64,000 bases of DNA from Euryodendron excelsum (GCA_033060915.1 CM065399.1:15040001-15104000); one strand, 5' to 3'. Counted from the stretch's first letter, positions 9,525-21,730 are shown. Notes: generated from the sequence alone by a model not told the origin. Program-made: numbers and translations.

Positions 9525-9985
9525 GACTTGAATCTTGATACAAATAATCTCACCGGAACTATCGCACTTTCAATTGGAAACCTTTCTAGTCTTTGTAGGC
9601 TCGCTCTAACGTTCAATAATCTAGAGGGAAGCATTCCTTGTGTACTTGTTCAGCTTTCAAAGTTGGAGTTTTTTCGCTGGCTTTTAACTGTTTGTCTGGT
9701 ATGGTTCCTACTTTACAATATCTCATCCATCAACAAATTGCACGGAAACCTTCCCCCCAATCTGGCCCTGACCAATTCTATGGGCCTATTCCCTCCTCAA
9801 TAGCCGATGCTTAAGGGAAGCATACCTGTTTCTTTGTGCAATTGCACAAATCTATGATACTTGATATTGACCACAATCACCTCACTAGAGCTATTCCTCA
9901 AAGGATCTTTGGTATTTCTTCCTCATTGTTCTCCGATTAGAGCAAAATTGCCTAATAGGACTACTACCACTACAAATTGGTCACT
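9525..9985 (+). pseudogene. LRR receptor-like gene fragment 1
   Basis: The plus-strand frame reads LNLDTNNLTGTIALSIGNLS, then LEGSIPCVLVQLSKLEFF, KLHGNLPPNLALTN, and after a stop KGSIPVSLCNCTNL. These are plant extracellular leucine-rich repeats ('L.L..N.L.G.IP..I..L..L'). The wording resembles the LRR ectodomain of the Xa21/EFR-like receptor kinase group. No signal peptide, transmembrane or kinase part is present. Stops near 9803 and 9855 and frame changes show decay. It is closely related to fragment 2 at 10740-11346. Confidence 0.7.
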
Positions 9986-10350
9986 TGAAAATTTTGGGAG
10001 TGCTAAATGTATCAGAAATAAACTATAACACCAGTAATAAATCTATTTGATAAATGTTTTGTTTTTAAATGAATAACTCTCATTTCACTACATTATTCTG
10101 ATAAAATTCTGTATTAAGTTTCTGTTTGTATACAATTACTCCATCTTTAATTCAATATAGTGACAAGTTTAATATACTGCTCGAATAATGCCAACGAGAG
10201 TCAATTTCAGCCAATACCAAGGCCCAGAAGCAATTTGTGCTTTTGGACTCTAAATTAGAATCATCCACGGACCCATATTAGGTTCGCACACCTTTCACCA
10301 AACCTCGAATCTTTGAATGGCAATAGATCGATAGGGGAAAAGCAGATTCA
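9986..10350. other. Spacer between LRR fragments
   Basis: AT-rich, with no coding or repeat signature recognised. Scattered stop codons occur in every frame. Confidence 0.4.
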
Positions 10351-10520
10351 AGAGTCATTTTCTTTAGTTTATAAAAAAGCAGGTGGAGCCATTCCAAGAC
10401 CTAAAAGCAAGTCCATCATTTGATGAGGCAGAAAACGAGTCAAGTCATTTTCCTTTGTTTATAAAAAGCAGGTGGAGGCAATTAAAAAAGACCTAAAAGC
10501 AAGTCCATAATTTGCTAATG
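10351..10520. repeat. ~85-bp direct duplication
   Basis: GAGTCATTTTCTTTAGTTTA...GCAGGTGGAG and ACCTAAAAGCAAGTCCATCA are followed by a second copy (AAGTCATTTTCCTTTGTTTA...ACCTAAAAGCAAGTCCATAA) about 85 bp later. It lies upstream of LRR fragment 2 and carries a TTTATAAAAAGCAGG motif in each copy. Whether that acts as a promoter is unknown. Confidence 0.6.
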
Positions 10521-10659
10521 TTTATTAAACAAGTGGAGCCACCAATGCCAAGGAGTTTGCATGGTAATGTAAGGCATACCGGCATTCACACTTAAACTAA
10601 ATTCAGGAGCATGACGTAATCGTATATTGCTTGGGCAATTTAGTGCGCTCGAGTTTGTA

Positions 10660-10745
10660 TTCTTTACATTGCATAAAACATTCTTAGAATATCTCACTTA
10701 TCTTGTATTCTCTGCATTACATAAACCATTCTTAGTTTGTATTCT
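10660..10745. repeat. Short tandem duplication (~45 bp)
   Basis: TTGTATTCTTTACATTGCAT-AAAACATTCTTAG and TTGTATTCTCTGCATTACAT-AAACCATTCTTAG occur in tandem, with a third start at 10738 (TTGTATTCTCTGC). No function is apparent. Confidence 0.6.
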
Positions 10746-11346
10746 CTGCTTGTTCAGAGAGTTACTTTCCCTGGGTTTTAACAATTTGACTGGTATGGTT
10801 TCTACTTTGCTTTACAATACTCATCCATCTCTATCTTTGAATTGTCTGGAAACAAATTCCACGGAATCCTTCCACCAGATTTGGGCTTGCTCCTTCCAAA
10901 ATTACGTGAGTTTTATGTTGCGGTTAAACAATTCTGTGGGCCTATTCCCTTCTCAATAGCAAATGCTTCTGGACTTCTAAAAATTACTATTAGCCATAAT
11001 TTTATCACTGGGCCCCTACCGACAAATTTGGGAACCCTCCATGTGCTGCAAGTGTTAGTTTGTACCATCAATGAACTAGGAGGAGGTAGTAAGCGCAATG
11101 AGTTGATGAACCTTCTCACTTCTGTATCCAACTATTCCAATCTAGAATTACCATTATTGGGCGATAATAAATTTAAGAGTTTGTTGCCCCGTTCCATTGC
11201 AAATCTCTCCAAGCTCACTGCGTTCAGTCTAGAATACAACTATATATTGGAAGCATACCTCATGAGATTGGGCACCTTCAAAATTTGGGAGGAAATCTCT
11301 CCAACTTGGGAAGAACTGGTATGTGATGGAGAAATTCTATCCTTCA
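10746..11346 (+). pseudogene. LRR receptor-like gene fragment 2
   Basis: From 10842 the frame reads SGNKFHGILPPDLGLLLPKL, GPIPFSIANASGLLKITISH, NFITGPLPTNLGTLHVLQVL, LMNLLTSVSNYSNLELP, NKFKSLLPRSIANLSKLTAF and SLEYNYI. These are consecutive ~24-residue plant LRRs of the Xa21/EFR-like receptor group, where an 'L.FL.SL.NCS.L..L.L..N...G.LP.SIANLS' block is typical. No signal peptide, transmembrane helix or kinase follows, because a copia LTR begins at about 11347. The upstream part is frame-shifted. Similarity to fragment 1, including the shared CTATTCCCTYCTCAATAGC, indicates a tandem duplication before decay. Confidence 0.75.
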
Positions 11347-12172
11347 TAGAGAAAATACAGTGCCTTAGTAATCTGGATTTGTTAACCGGTAATGGACCTA
11401 GTGGGGGTTAAATAATTCCTCAATCAATTTTAATCATGTGTTAATGATGAACAATCTCACACATGCTATAAACAAAGAATAAACAATCATACAAAAGGCA
11501 TACATGATTTTAGCGTGAAAACCCTTGCGAAAAAAATACAAGATCTAGTCCAGCTCTAACCAAGTACTATATGCAGAACAAAGTACAAGAATGTCTTACA
11601 ATCATTTTACATCATTGAATCCACAAATAAGATTGAAACCTACAACTGGTATACCATCCGAATCCACGAACTCGTTCCATCAACACTTGGCTCTCCACCA
11701 AATCCACGATGAAGCTTTATGCTTTAGCGACTTGAATCACTACAAGCCACTCTCCACTATTTAAGAATGATGATAAAGATATAAAAGAGGCCCCTCAAAG
11801 CTTTTTGAACTCTTCTTCAGGTTGAGGGAAACTCACAAACTCTCTAACTCTTGGTTAGATCTTTTTTGTAGGCTCTTCTCTTTACATAGTGATTAATTAA
11901 AGTTTCTATTTATAAAGAAGAGCTTGCTTCAAGTGAGGGAAAATTGTTGGAAATGACCCTCACAGAGCTCAAGGATGAACTTAAATTAATTGGCGGCAAT
12001 TTGGCACACATTTCAAGCTCTAAAAAGAAGATGTGTGCAAAACCGACATAGTGCACCAGTGCAAGGTCCAAGCGAGCATACCAACGAAGTACACTGGAAA
12101 TTGAATTGTTTTGCCTCCAGAAGCGTGCCGGTGCTAGGTAGTGTAGGCCTATCGGCAAGGTACACTGCTTTG
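11347..12172 (-). mobile_element. Copia A 3' LTR, left part
   Basis: Homologous to 29647-29872 plus 40614-41190: CTGGATTTGTTAACCGGTAA, GGGGGTTAAATAATTCCTCA and CGCTCAATCC-like segments recur in the same order. The element start TAGAGAAAATACA corresponds to TGAGAAAACAC at 29647, so the terminal TG has mutated to TA. Interrupted at 12173 by the Athila element and resumed at 21731. Confidence 0.75.
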
Positions 12173-13351
12173 TGATGCGACAAAATAATTACAAACTTTA
12201 GTGTAGATTGTCACAAAGTAATATAGACTCGGGAGTCCAACTGTCAAATCACAGAGATTGGTTGAATAGATAACACAAGTAAAAAATATGGGGTTAAGAA
12301 ATAATGATGAGATTGCTAAGACATCGGAATTACACTTTTAACAAGCTTATAATATTTATTCTTGATCTCTTTTTATAACTCAATTGAAAATCAATTAAAG
12401 GGTGATTTCAATCAGAAGATGAAACGATAATTTTATAGAAAAAGAGGATCATGAGATTGGTTTTATAATTGATTGATCAACATTTGCAAAACTAGTAATT
12501 CGATTCACGGGAAATTCCAAGTATTCATTGTATCCATGGTTAACAATGAATCAAGGGATTTTACAAAACAAAAAACTTTTCTAAAACACAGGAACAATCA
12601 ATTAAAAAGACTTTATTTTGAGAAACATTTATGGATCAAATAACAAATACTACAACTTCATTAAAAGTTTCACTCCTAGCCTTAGCTAGGAGCTTAGCAA
12701 ATCATTACAACTATAAGTAAATATAACTTAGAAAAAAGAGAGAGAATAGGTGAAAAAAGGAAGTAGGAGATGTCTTTTACTTCTGCATCTCACTCCTATT
12801 TATAGCCAAAGATACAAAGCAGTACAAAGGAGAAAGAAAAAGCAAAGTTGGAAAATTAACATGTCAATTTCGGATTGTCACACAGCAGCCGACTTTTATC
12901 CCACTTTTGACCTTGAAAATAGTAGATTCACGAAAATCTTGTGAAACCCATAATTGTAGATCTGGATGTCTTCATTCCAATGCCACAAGAGTCAGGTCAA
13001 TCGGATACGTGAGTCAAAAGTTACAGCCAATTTACTGAACTGTCTCAAATCCAATCTGCCCATATTTCTCTCATCTTGTCTTTGAACATTCTTATGTTCA
13101 CACATGAATTTGACTCCTTGAACATTCTTCATCCTTTACACATATTTTGCATATAATTTATTGTCATGTATTTCCTACAAAAGAAAATACAACTAATCAT
13201 ATAAATACAACAACGTATCCCTGAAAACATTTACCAACTAATGGTGAAAAGTAAAATCACATATTTACCTATAAACATGAAAATAAGTCTTAAAGAGATG
13301 AGATCTTGTTTATAAAAAGTACTATAAAACTATAATTTTTCGGCATTATCA
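12173..13351 (-). mobile_element. Athila 3' LTR (left copy)
   Basis: Aligns over its whole length with 20570-21725: both contain ACTCGGGAGTCCAA, ATATGGGGTTAAGAAATAAT, TTCATTGTAYCCATGGTTAA, CCTAGCCTTAGCTRGGAGCT and GTAGATCTGGATGTCTT. Read on the minus strand it begins TGATAATGCC. Length 1179 bp. Confidence 0.9.
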
Positions 13352-13366
13352 CACCCCCTAACTAGC
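13352..13366 (-). promoter_or_regulatory. Polypurine tract of the Athila element
   Basis: The minus strand reads AGTTAGGGGGTG directly before the LTR start TGATAATGCC, the expected site for plus-strand priming. Confidence 0.6.
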
Positions 13367-15190
13367 ATATTGCTAGTCCCTAGCAATCAAAACGGCTCAA
13401 TGCTAAAAACAAAAACTACACAAAACCACTTTTGCAGGCACATGCGATTGTATTGAGCGTATGCAACAAGCCTTTAGACCTTAAGTTACTCCTAGTGGAA
13501 GAATTATAGTCTCGTGAGGGTGTCTAGAGATGCTACTCACAAACATTAAATAATTCTTGTTTTTTTCAAAGAATTTCATTCACTCAAATGCAGATAATTC
13601 AAAAAAAAAAAAAAAAACAGTTAATAAACTTTGTTACTTGAGCATAAAAATAAAAAATCAATTGAAGTTTGAAACACTATCCCACTTTCTAAGAACATTC
13701 CACTAGTATTATGAACTTAGAGTGTGTCAATTTATAGCCAATATGAACATAAATCCAATCTCAAAGTAGGGTACAATTCAAATTTCCTTCTGAAACACGT
13801 TTTGACTCAAATCTCACCAGGATTACACTCCAAATAATAAATCACTCTAAAACAGGTACAAATCTCTCAATAATATGTGAGTTGATAAATATATATCAAA
13901 AGCAAAATATCTCACATATATGACATGACAAACGCACTTAGAAAAAATATATATATATATATATCTAGTATGATGAAAGGATGCTAAATACCAAGAAGTT
14001 CCTTCTCATTTATTTCCACATTTGGACCATACTCCCCCCCATGATCAAAGTATGATTTCAATAGAACACAACGTTAGGCTTGAAACCAAAGTTAAAACAA
14101 GAGAAGCAGAGGGATATAACAACATGTTCAAGAATAGTTTAGATAAGCAAGTAATGCAAAAGGCATGATTTTTGTTAACTTTCCCCTTCTCTTTTTTTCA
14201 TTTTTATTATTTTTTCTTTTCTTCTTGTTTCTTCTTCTTCTTTTTTTTTTCTCTTTTTTTTTTTCTAAGAACACTTATTCGTCCACACATATGATTGAAA
14301 CTTTCGAAGAGTTGTTAACTAGGATATGAAATTAGCCTTGTCTTACTTATGAAATAAGTACTCTGGGGTTGCACTCTTAATTGGAATAAGATGAAGATAA
14401 TTGGCTAACAAAGAAATGTTATATTTGCAAGGCTCAAATGAGTCAAAGAGGGCTCACAATCAACTCTTGGGGTTCCCATAAGTTCTTCAACTTCCATAAA
14501 CTCAAAGGATTTCAAGTATAGTAACCAAGAGATAATCTTCTTAGAAATTGACCAAAATGAAATAATAATGAGACTAACAACCAAATAATGCACTTAAGAA
14601 AAGAAAATTTGAAGTCATTTGCAATAACCCTCCAAAGTTGAATAGCTTGACTCTCATATGGGTTAAAAGTCTCCACTAATTTTCTTTTAGATCTCCAAAT
14701 TAAATACACTTTTTTGACTGAGTCTCCATCCATTTGGCTGTTGTGAAGTTCAAAATTTTTACGAGTTTGAAATTCACGAAACACCATTAGAAGAAGGATA
14801 TTATAACAAACTAAAGTTTACAAATTTATTAGTATGCTGAAACATCAAAGTTACATAACATATGTTTTATAATTCAAAACATTAATGTTAGAAAAATCAA
14901 TTCTCATCATTGCAAAGGAATTTAAAAAAATGGTTAAATTCTAACTAATTTGCAAAAAGCAATTAAGAAAATATTCTTTACCTCCCAACTTCAAATGAAC
15001 ATTATCCTCAATATTTATAAAAACGGATATAAAGATCATGAGAAGATAATAATGATATAAAGTTCAAAGAATGGGATAGAGACCACTTGAAATGATGAAG
15101 AACTTTCAAAGCTATTATCTGCAACTTGTGAGAACACAAAAATAAAGAAAAAAAAAATGAAAAACTACTTATTGACAATAAAATTTAACG
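13367..15190 (-). other. Athila post-integrase region, no recognisable gene
   Basis: Between the integrase end and the 3' LTR, where Athila elements may carry an env-like ORF. Here only short frames remain (14405-14593, 14512-14787) and I cannot link them to env. Also present: an A-run near 13600, a (TA)n run at 13946-13963, and a long C/T tract at 14180-14270. Confidence 0.5.
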
Positions 15191-15191
15191 T

Positions 15192-17196
15192 TCAAGCGTG
15201 ATAGACAGGATCGTCCAAAGGAATGGACTCCACTTTTGAAACATAACTCTCCAAGAATGGTTTAAGACGTTGTCCATTAACCTTAAAAACATTCCCAGTT
15301 TTTGGATTCTCAATTTCCATAGCCCCATAAAAATAAGTATTTTTGATAGTGGAGGGACTAGTCCACCTGGATCGAAACTTTCCAGGAAATAGATGTATTC
15401 TTGTAAAACATAACTTTTTGCGAAGGTTCAAAAGATTTTCTAAGAATGTGTTTGTCATGGAATACCTTCATTCAGTCTTTGTAAATTCAAGAATTCTTAT
15501 AAGCCTCATTTCAAATTTCTTCTAACTCATTAAGTTGGAGTTTACGCAATGAACTAGCCTTGTCCAAGTTAAAGTTGAACATCTTTATGGCCCAATAAAC
15601 TTCATGTTCCAATTCCACGGACAAATGACAAGCTTTTCCCTAGAAAAGTCTATAAGGAGACATAGCAATCGGGTTTTTATAAGTTGTATGATAGACCCAA
15701 AGCACATTAGTTAATCATAAAGACGAATATTTGTGATCTGAGTTAACCGTCATTTATAGAATCTGTTTGATCTCCCGATTTGCAAGTTTAGCTTGCCTAC
15801 TTGTTTGTGGGTGATAAGGGGTTGACATTTTAAGTCTAATTCCATATTTCCTCATTAAAGTCTCAAAAGGTCTATTACAAAAATGCAAAACCGCCATCAC
15901 TGATAATGGCTCGAGGTATTCCAAATCTTGACAAAATATTTTCCTTTAAAAGCTTCAAAATGGCCTCATGATCATTATTCTTGCAAGGAATAGCCTCTAT
16001 ACATTTGAAATATAATCGACAACCACCAAAATATAAAGATTTCCAAAAGAAAAAGGGAATGGACCCATAAAATCGATGCCCTAACAATAAAAAATCTCAA
16101 TAACCAAAATAGGGTTCAAAGGCATTATATTTCGACAAGTTATTCTTCCTAAATTTTGACAATGCTCACATGCTTTACAAAAATTATGGGTGTTTTCGAA
16201 AAGAGTTAGCCAGTAAAATGCACATTGTAAAATTTTGGAGGTAGTTTTCTTTGAAAAAAAATGACCACCACATGCTTCTGAATGACAAAAGGAGATAATG
16301 TTATTGATTTCATTATTGGGTACACATCTCTGTATAATTTGGTCTGGGCAATACTTAAAAGGATAGGGATCATCCCAAAAGAAATTTCTTACCTCAACCA
16401 AAAATTTCTTCTTATCTTGTGACGTCCATTGAGAGGGAAGTTTACTTGTGACAAGAAAATTAACAATATTATCAGAAATTTGAACGAGTTTCTCATCTGC
16501 GAAAGTGTTCTTGATTGGTGTTGTCTCCTCAAACACATCAAATGTTAGCCTTGACAAATGATCAACCACTATAGTCTCCACTCATTTCTTATCCTTGATG
16601 GAAAGATTAAACTCTTGAAGTAAGAAAATTCACCTAAGCAATCTACTCTTTGCATCTTCTTGGTGAAAAGGTATTTAAGAGCTAATGGTCAGTGAAAACA
16701 ACAACTGGCGATCCTACCAAATAAACCCGAAACTTACCCAAAGAAAATACTACTGTAAATAATTCCTTTTCAGTTGTTGAATAATTCATTTAAGGACTAT
16801 TCAAGATCCTACTTGCATGGTAAATAACATGGGGCTTCTTGTCCTTATGTTGTCCAAAATAGCCCCAACTGTAGAATCATTTGCATCACACATGATTTCA
16901 AAACGTAAACTCCAATTGGGGTGGCTGCATAATAGGAGCATAAGTAAGCATACCTTTTAGCTTTTCAAAAGCCTTTTGGCAAGACTCAGTCCATTCAAAA
17001 GTAGTTTTCCTTGATAGGAGGTTACACAATGGTCTAGATATAGTACTAAAACTTTAATAAACCTCTTAAACAATCCAACATGTTCAAGGAATGATCGAAC
17101 ATCCTTAATGGTCTTTGGGGTAGGTAAATTGGCTATCAAATCAATTTTTGACTTGTCAATTTCTATTCCTTGGAAGGAGACAATGTAACCAAGCAC
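15192..17196 (-). pseudogene. Athila RNase H and integrase
   Basis: On the minus strand: RT thumb (LGYIVSFQGIEIDKSKIDLI, KDVRSFLEHVGLFKRFIK at 16957-17196); RNase H with FEIMCDANDSTVGAIL (~16880); integrase with VDHLSRLTFD, zinc-binding CHSEACGGHF and CKACEHCQNLG (16081-16581); core EAIPCKNNDHEAILKLLKEN and FGIPRAIISDGG (15875-16087); HPQTSRQAKLANREIKQ (~15800); and C-terminal LFPGKFRSRWTSPSTIKN and NVFKVNGQRLKPFLE (15192-15458). The catalytic Glu in 'GQAELANRE' is Lys, so the enzyme is dead even without the many stops. Confidence 0.85.
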
Positions 17197-17202
17197 AATC
17201 TC

Positions 17203-17790
17203 TTATGTGACCATGAAATGACACTTCTCACAATTTAGCACATGATTCTTCTCTTCACACCTAATTAAGACTTTATACAAGTTAGATAAACAATCATCAA
17301 ATGAATTGCCAAAAACATAAAAGTCATCCATAAAAATTTCAGAGTAATATTCCACCATATCGCTAAAAAGACTAAGCATACATCTTGGGAACATGGCTGG
17401 GGTATTACACAAACCAAATGGCATCCTTCGATAAGCAAATGTACAAAAGGGACACGTAAAAGTGGTATTTCAAGTGCAATTGCAATTTGTACTCAGAATA
17501 TATACCCATCTAGAAACAATAATATTCATGTCCAGGTATCTTTTCTAAAATTAGATTGAAAAAAGGTAAAGGGAAATGGTACTTTCTAGTCACTGAATTG
17601 AGTAGGACTTACCTAGTTACTATTAGAAATAGGGTAGATGATCCCTACATCCAATAGCTTAAGAACTTTAAGCCATACAACCTCTTGCATATTGGGATTC
17701 AGCCTACGCTGCATTTCTCTAAAGGGTTAAGCATTGCCCTCCAAGCAAATCTTATGGATACAAATTAAGTGACTAATTCTCTTGATGTCA
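17203..17790 (-). pseudogene. Athila reverse transcriptase
   Basis: The frame 17203-17424 reads MPFGLCNTPAMFPRCMLSLF, then EIFMDDFYVFGNSFDDCLSN. The FMDDF catalytic box keeps both Asp residues. Upstream, in broken frames, LLDVGIIYPI and VQIAIALEIPLL-like text represents the RT N-terminus (17425-17790). Several frameshifts interrupt it. Confidence 0.85.
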
Positions 17791-18048
17791 GTAATGGTCC
17801 ATCCTATTGTACCCTGTGCTTTCTCAAAATTTTCAACAACTTACCTTCCTGCGAGTTGTCAAGTTTAGAGGATATTATTACCAAAAAGTTCTTGTTTGGC
17901 CCTAGAAATGCATACTTGAGTTCAACCGGCAGTGGCTTCAACTCGAGTTAAGGTGCTTTAACACTTGACGATAAGGGCTTGATATCATGGGGTAGTAACT
18001 CCTTAAACCTTGGCTTCTATGCATTGACCATTGACACATGTGATGAGT
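17791..18048 (-). pseudogene. Linker between Athila protease and RT
   Basis: Degenerate minus-strand coding, including the complement of the stretch around 17860-17950 (KPLPVELKYAFLGPNKNFLV-like text), which is the usual protease-RT linker in this lineage. Confidence 0.55.
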
Positions 18049-18558
18049 TTAACAAAGAAGAAAAATATGCAATTTCAGAATTTTCATCGAACTCAAGGTC
18101 ATAAGGATATTAGCCAAACAAGCTTCTAAATGATCAGAGAAATATGAGACAGTAAATTGATCTTGCATAAGTGTTTTAATCAATTTCACTTTACGAACCT
18201 CATCATCATCCCCTAGTTGTTTACACATGTTCAAAATATTCAATTCCAATGCAATATTACCAAAAGACAGTTTTATACCACAATTCCTACAATTACTCAA
18301 AGCATTAGAAGTTGCAAGGAATGGGTGGCCTAAAATGACATGAATTTGAGTGCATGTGTTCAGGACAGTATGTGTGTCCAAAACAACAAAGTCAACTAGA
18401 AAGTAAAACATGTCTACTTGAACCAATACATCCTTTACTACTCCCCTAGGCATTTTGATAGGGCGATCTGCATGTTGAAAAGTAATGCTAGTAGGCTTGA
18501 GCTCACCTAAACCCAATTGCTCATACACAGAATATGAGAGTAAGTTAACACTTAACAC
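18049..18558 (-). pseudogene. Athila aspartic protease, C-terminal part
   Basis: A 169-codon open frame reads SVYEQLGLGELKPTSITFQ, HADRPIKMPRGVVKDVLVQV, FYFLVDFVVLDT, HVILGHPFLATSNALSNC, CGIKLSFGNIALELNILNMC. This is the retropepsin-like domain of Athila/related gypsy polyproteins downstream of the catalytic DSG, with 'ILG.PFLAT' as the flap-side motif. The catalytic Asp region lies upstream, past the stop near 18560, where GLVLSVNLLSY-type residues remain. Confidence 0.8.
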
Positions 18559-20282
18559 TAGCCCCTAAATCAAGTAAACCCTACTCAATTTTAAATTTCC
18601 TAATCACACATGAAATGGTAAGGCATCCAGGATCTCTGTATTTGGGAGGAGTATTGTGTTGTATGTTAGCACTCACTAAAAAGGTCTTCTTTTGTACATT
18701 AAGCTTTTGCTTAATAATACACAAGTCTTTCAAAAATTTGGCATAAGAAAGAACTTGTTTTAGTACATCCATCAAGAGGATATTAATCTTCATTTGTTTG
18801 AACAACTCAAAAATCTCAGCATTGTTGTTCAACTTTTGAGGCTTTTATAGCCTCTGGAGGAATGGTGTAGGCATGGGACATCTTAACTCTTCACTTAACT
18901 TGGGCTTGTCAAGTTCATCACTATCATTGGTTTTTAAAACACCCTAAGGCTTTTAGGCCTTCATAGGTATGGTTTTATCAATAATTTTTCTCCTTCTCAA
19001 AGGTACTGATAGACTTGACATTCTCAAGTTGAGCATCATTAAATGAAGAATCACCCACACTTTAATTAACCTTACAAATTTACTTGTGGTTAAGCAGGAC
19101 ATCTACCATTTTCTTGAGTGCTCTAAGAAGAGGTCAACTTCGTGAAAGTGTTTCTTATATCATTGATACCTTGTGAGGTCTAGTTTTTTATGGTTGCTTG
19201 ACCTTGCATGAATTGTTGCAATGCATCCTCAAGGCTCTTCTTACGTGGGGGGACACAAGGAATAAAATTAGAAGGCCCTTGAGGATGTGGTGCCACTCTA
19301 TTATTATCATTCCTCCAATTGAAATTAGGAAGATTCCTCCATTCTGGATTATGTCTTTGAGTATGGAGATGGAAAAGACTTTTTTGTAAGTGTTCATGTC
19401 ATTTGCTTGATCATGTAACACCAGTTTAAAAAATGGAATTGTTGAACACTCATGTGTCGAGTGTCCCATGATTTTAAAAATTCCACACCCTTCTTCTTTT
19501 TGCACGATTTTGATTTCATTAACTTTCTTTAATTCCATGGCTTCTAGTTTCCTTGCCAAACTAGCTAATCTAGCACTTAAGTCATCTTTCTCCCTAAGGT
19601 GGTACTTACCTCAACTAGAAATAGTGGAAGAAAGCTTAGTCTTACCTGAACTTTCAAAAGGGATAGTAGTATTCCAAGATTGGGTATTCTCAGCTAGTTG
19701 GTCAAAATAATTTGAAACCTTATCAGGGTCTTTATTTAAAAATTCACCATTGCAATCATTTTTATGAATTGGCGCATTTGGGTGTCAAACCTTCATAGAA
19801 AAAACTAGTAGTGCGCCAACTTTCGTAGCCATGATGTGGGAAAAAGTTTAACAATTTTTAAAACGTTCCCGACATTGATAAAAAGTTTCATTTTTTTTTT
19901 TTTGAGAAAAATTTATGATTTGTCTTTTCAAAGCATTCGTTCTATGAATTAGGAATAACTTTTTCAAAAATTTAGTTTGCATTTCTAGCCATGTGCCAAT
20001 TGACTTTGATCCTAAAGAGTTAAGCCAATTCTTTGATTTATCCTTTAAAGAGAAAGGAGATAATTTCAACCTAACTACTTCTTCACTACAAGTCTAGTCA
20101 TGAAAAGTAGCATATACTTCCTCAAATTCTTTAATGTGCAAACAAGGATTATCAGATTCTAAACCATGGAATTTAGGAAGTAATGGAATCATACATGGTT
20201 TAAAATTAAAATTATTAGCTTGGAGAGGAAAAATAATACATGAAGAAGCACTAGTCCTAGGAGGTTGCAAATATTCACGCAA
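18559..20282 (-). pseudogene. Athila gag
   Basis: Fragments in order on the minus strand: MREYLQPPRTSASSCIIFPL, PLLPKFHGLESDNPCLHIKE (20094-20282); KLSPFSLKDKSKNWLNSLGS, TKFLKKLFLIHRTNALKRQI, ETFYQCRERFKNC (19848-20069), the retrotransposon-gag domain; GHSTHECSTIPFF and VLHDQANDMNTYKK (19350-19480), the nucleocapsid-like part; and a basic C-terminal section (18581-18832). Frames are broken at several places. Gag would form the virus-like particle. Confidence 0.8.
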
Positions 20283-20546
20283 GATTCACATTGGTGCATT
20301 ATTTTGACATTCATTATTCCCGTGATCACTAACATCATCATCAATGGTGTCTAGTGTATGAGAATATATAGGAACTTCAAATAAATTACCAAAAATATTT
20401 TCTGAATCAAACTTAACCAAACACCCACCTTGAACACGATAAGAAGAGGTCATGCAGTGAAAAATAACAAGAAGATAAATGATGGAACAAAGTTACCAGA
20501 TTGATAAAGAGGCAGAATCAACATGTGCTCTCTAGGCCAGCTGCAA

Positions 20547-20564
20547 TCCCCGACAACGATGCCA
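20547..20564 (-). promoter_or_regulatory. Athila primer binding site (tRNA-Asp type)
   Basis: The minus strand reads TGGCATCGTTGTCGGGGA next to the 5' LTR. It matches the reverse complement of the plant tRNA-Asp 3' end (TGGCGCCGTTGCCGGGGA) with three transitions. The position and sequence fit Athila elements. Confidence 0.8.
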
Positions 20565-20569
20565 AAAAT

Positions 20570-21725
20570 TAATGTGACAAAATGATCGCAAACCCAACTG
20601 CAGGTTGTCACAAAGTAATATAAACTCGGGAGTCCAAGTGTCGAACCACATGGATTGGTTGAATAGAGAACACAAGTAGAAAATATGGGGTTAAGAAATA
20701 ATAATGAGATTGCTAAGGCATAGAAGTTACACTTGTAACAAGCTTAAAATATTTATTCTTGATCTCTTTTTATAACTTAATTGAAAACTAACTAAAAAGT
20801 GATTTCAATCGGAAGATGAAACTCTAATTTTATATAAAAACAGTATCATAAGATTAGTCTTATAATTGATTGATCAAAACTTTGCAAACTAGTTATTCGA
20901 TTTGCTGGGAATTCTAAGCATTCATTGTACCCATGGTTAACAAAGAATCAAGAGATTTTATAGAATAAAAACATTTTTAAAACACATGAACGATCAATTA
21001 AAAAGACTTTATTTTGAAAAAAAATTATGGTTCAAACAACAGATACTACGACTTCATTAAATGTTTTACTCCTAGCCTTAGCTGGGAGCTTAGCAAACCA
21101 TTACAACTATAAGTAAATATAACTTAGAAAAAAAGAGAGAGAATAGGTGAAGAAAGATAGAAAGAGATGCTTTTTACTTCTACATCTCACTCCTATTTAT
21201 AGCCAAAGCCAAAGGAGAAGAAAACCAGCCGCAAAGTTGAAAAATGAACTTGTCAATTTCGGATTTTCACATAGCAGCCGACTTCCAGCCCACTTTTGAC
21301 CATGAAAAATGGTAAATTCACAAAACTCCTGTGAAACGCATAATTGTAGATCTGGATGTCTTATTTCTAATGCCATAAGAATTAGGTCAATTGGATTTGT
21401 GATTCAAAAGTTACATCCAATTACTAAAGCTATCTCAAATCGAATTTGCCTAGATTTTTCTCATCTTGTCTTTGAACATTCTTATGTTCACACATGAATT
21501 TGACTCCTTAAATTTGTAGCAAATCTTCATCATTTACACAAATTTTGCATATGATTTATTGTCATGTATTTCATACAAAAGAAAATACAATTAAACATAT
21601 GAATACAACAACTTATCCATGAAAACATGTACCATGCAATGGTGAAAAGTAAAATCACATATTTACCTATAAACATGAAAAATAAGTCCTAAAGAGATGT
21701 GAACATGTTTATTAAGGCATTATCA
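20570..21725 (-). mobile_element. Athila 5' LTR (right copy)
   Basis: Pair of 12173-13351. On the minus strand it starts TGATAATGCC and ends TTTTGTCACATTA, where the other copy ends TCGCATCA. Length 1156 bp. Differences between the copies are common (small indels such as the missing ACAAAGCAGTACAAAGG), so the insertion is old. Confidence 0.9.
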
Positions 21726-21730
21726 CCTTG

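Larger units (their letters stand above)
12173..21725 (-). mobile_element. Athila-lineage Ty3/gypsy element, full length, degenerate
   Basis: Two LTRs (12173-13351 and 20570-21725) flank gag, protease, RT, RNase H and integrase remnants, all on the minus strand. Ends read TGAT...ATCA, and the flanking bases CTTTG (12168-12172) and CCTTG (21726-21730) form a near-perfect 5-bp target duplication. The host sequence on each side rejoins as one copia LTR. The primer site is tRNA-Asp type. Every domain carries stops, so the element is inactive. Total length is 9.55 kb. Confidence 0.9.

Noticed and set aside
13367..15190. Athila env-like gene
   Set aside because: Position would fit, but no signal peptide, transmembrane pattern or other recognisable env-like text could be read in the short frames.
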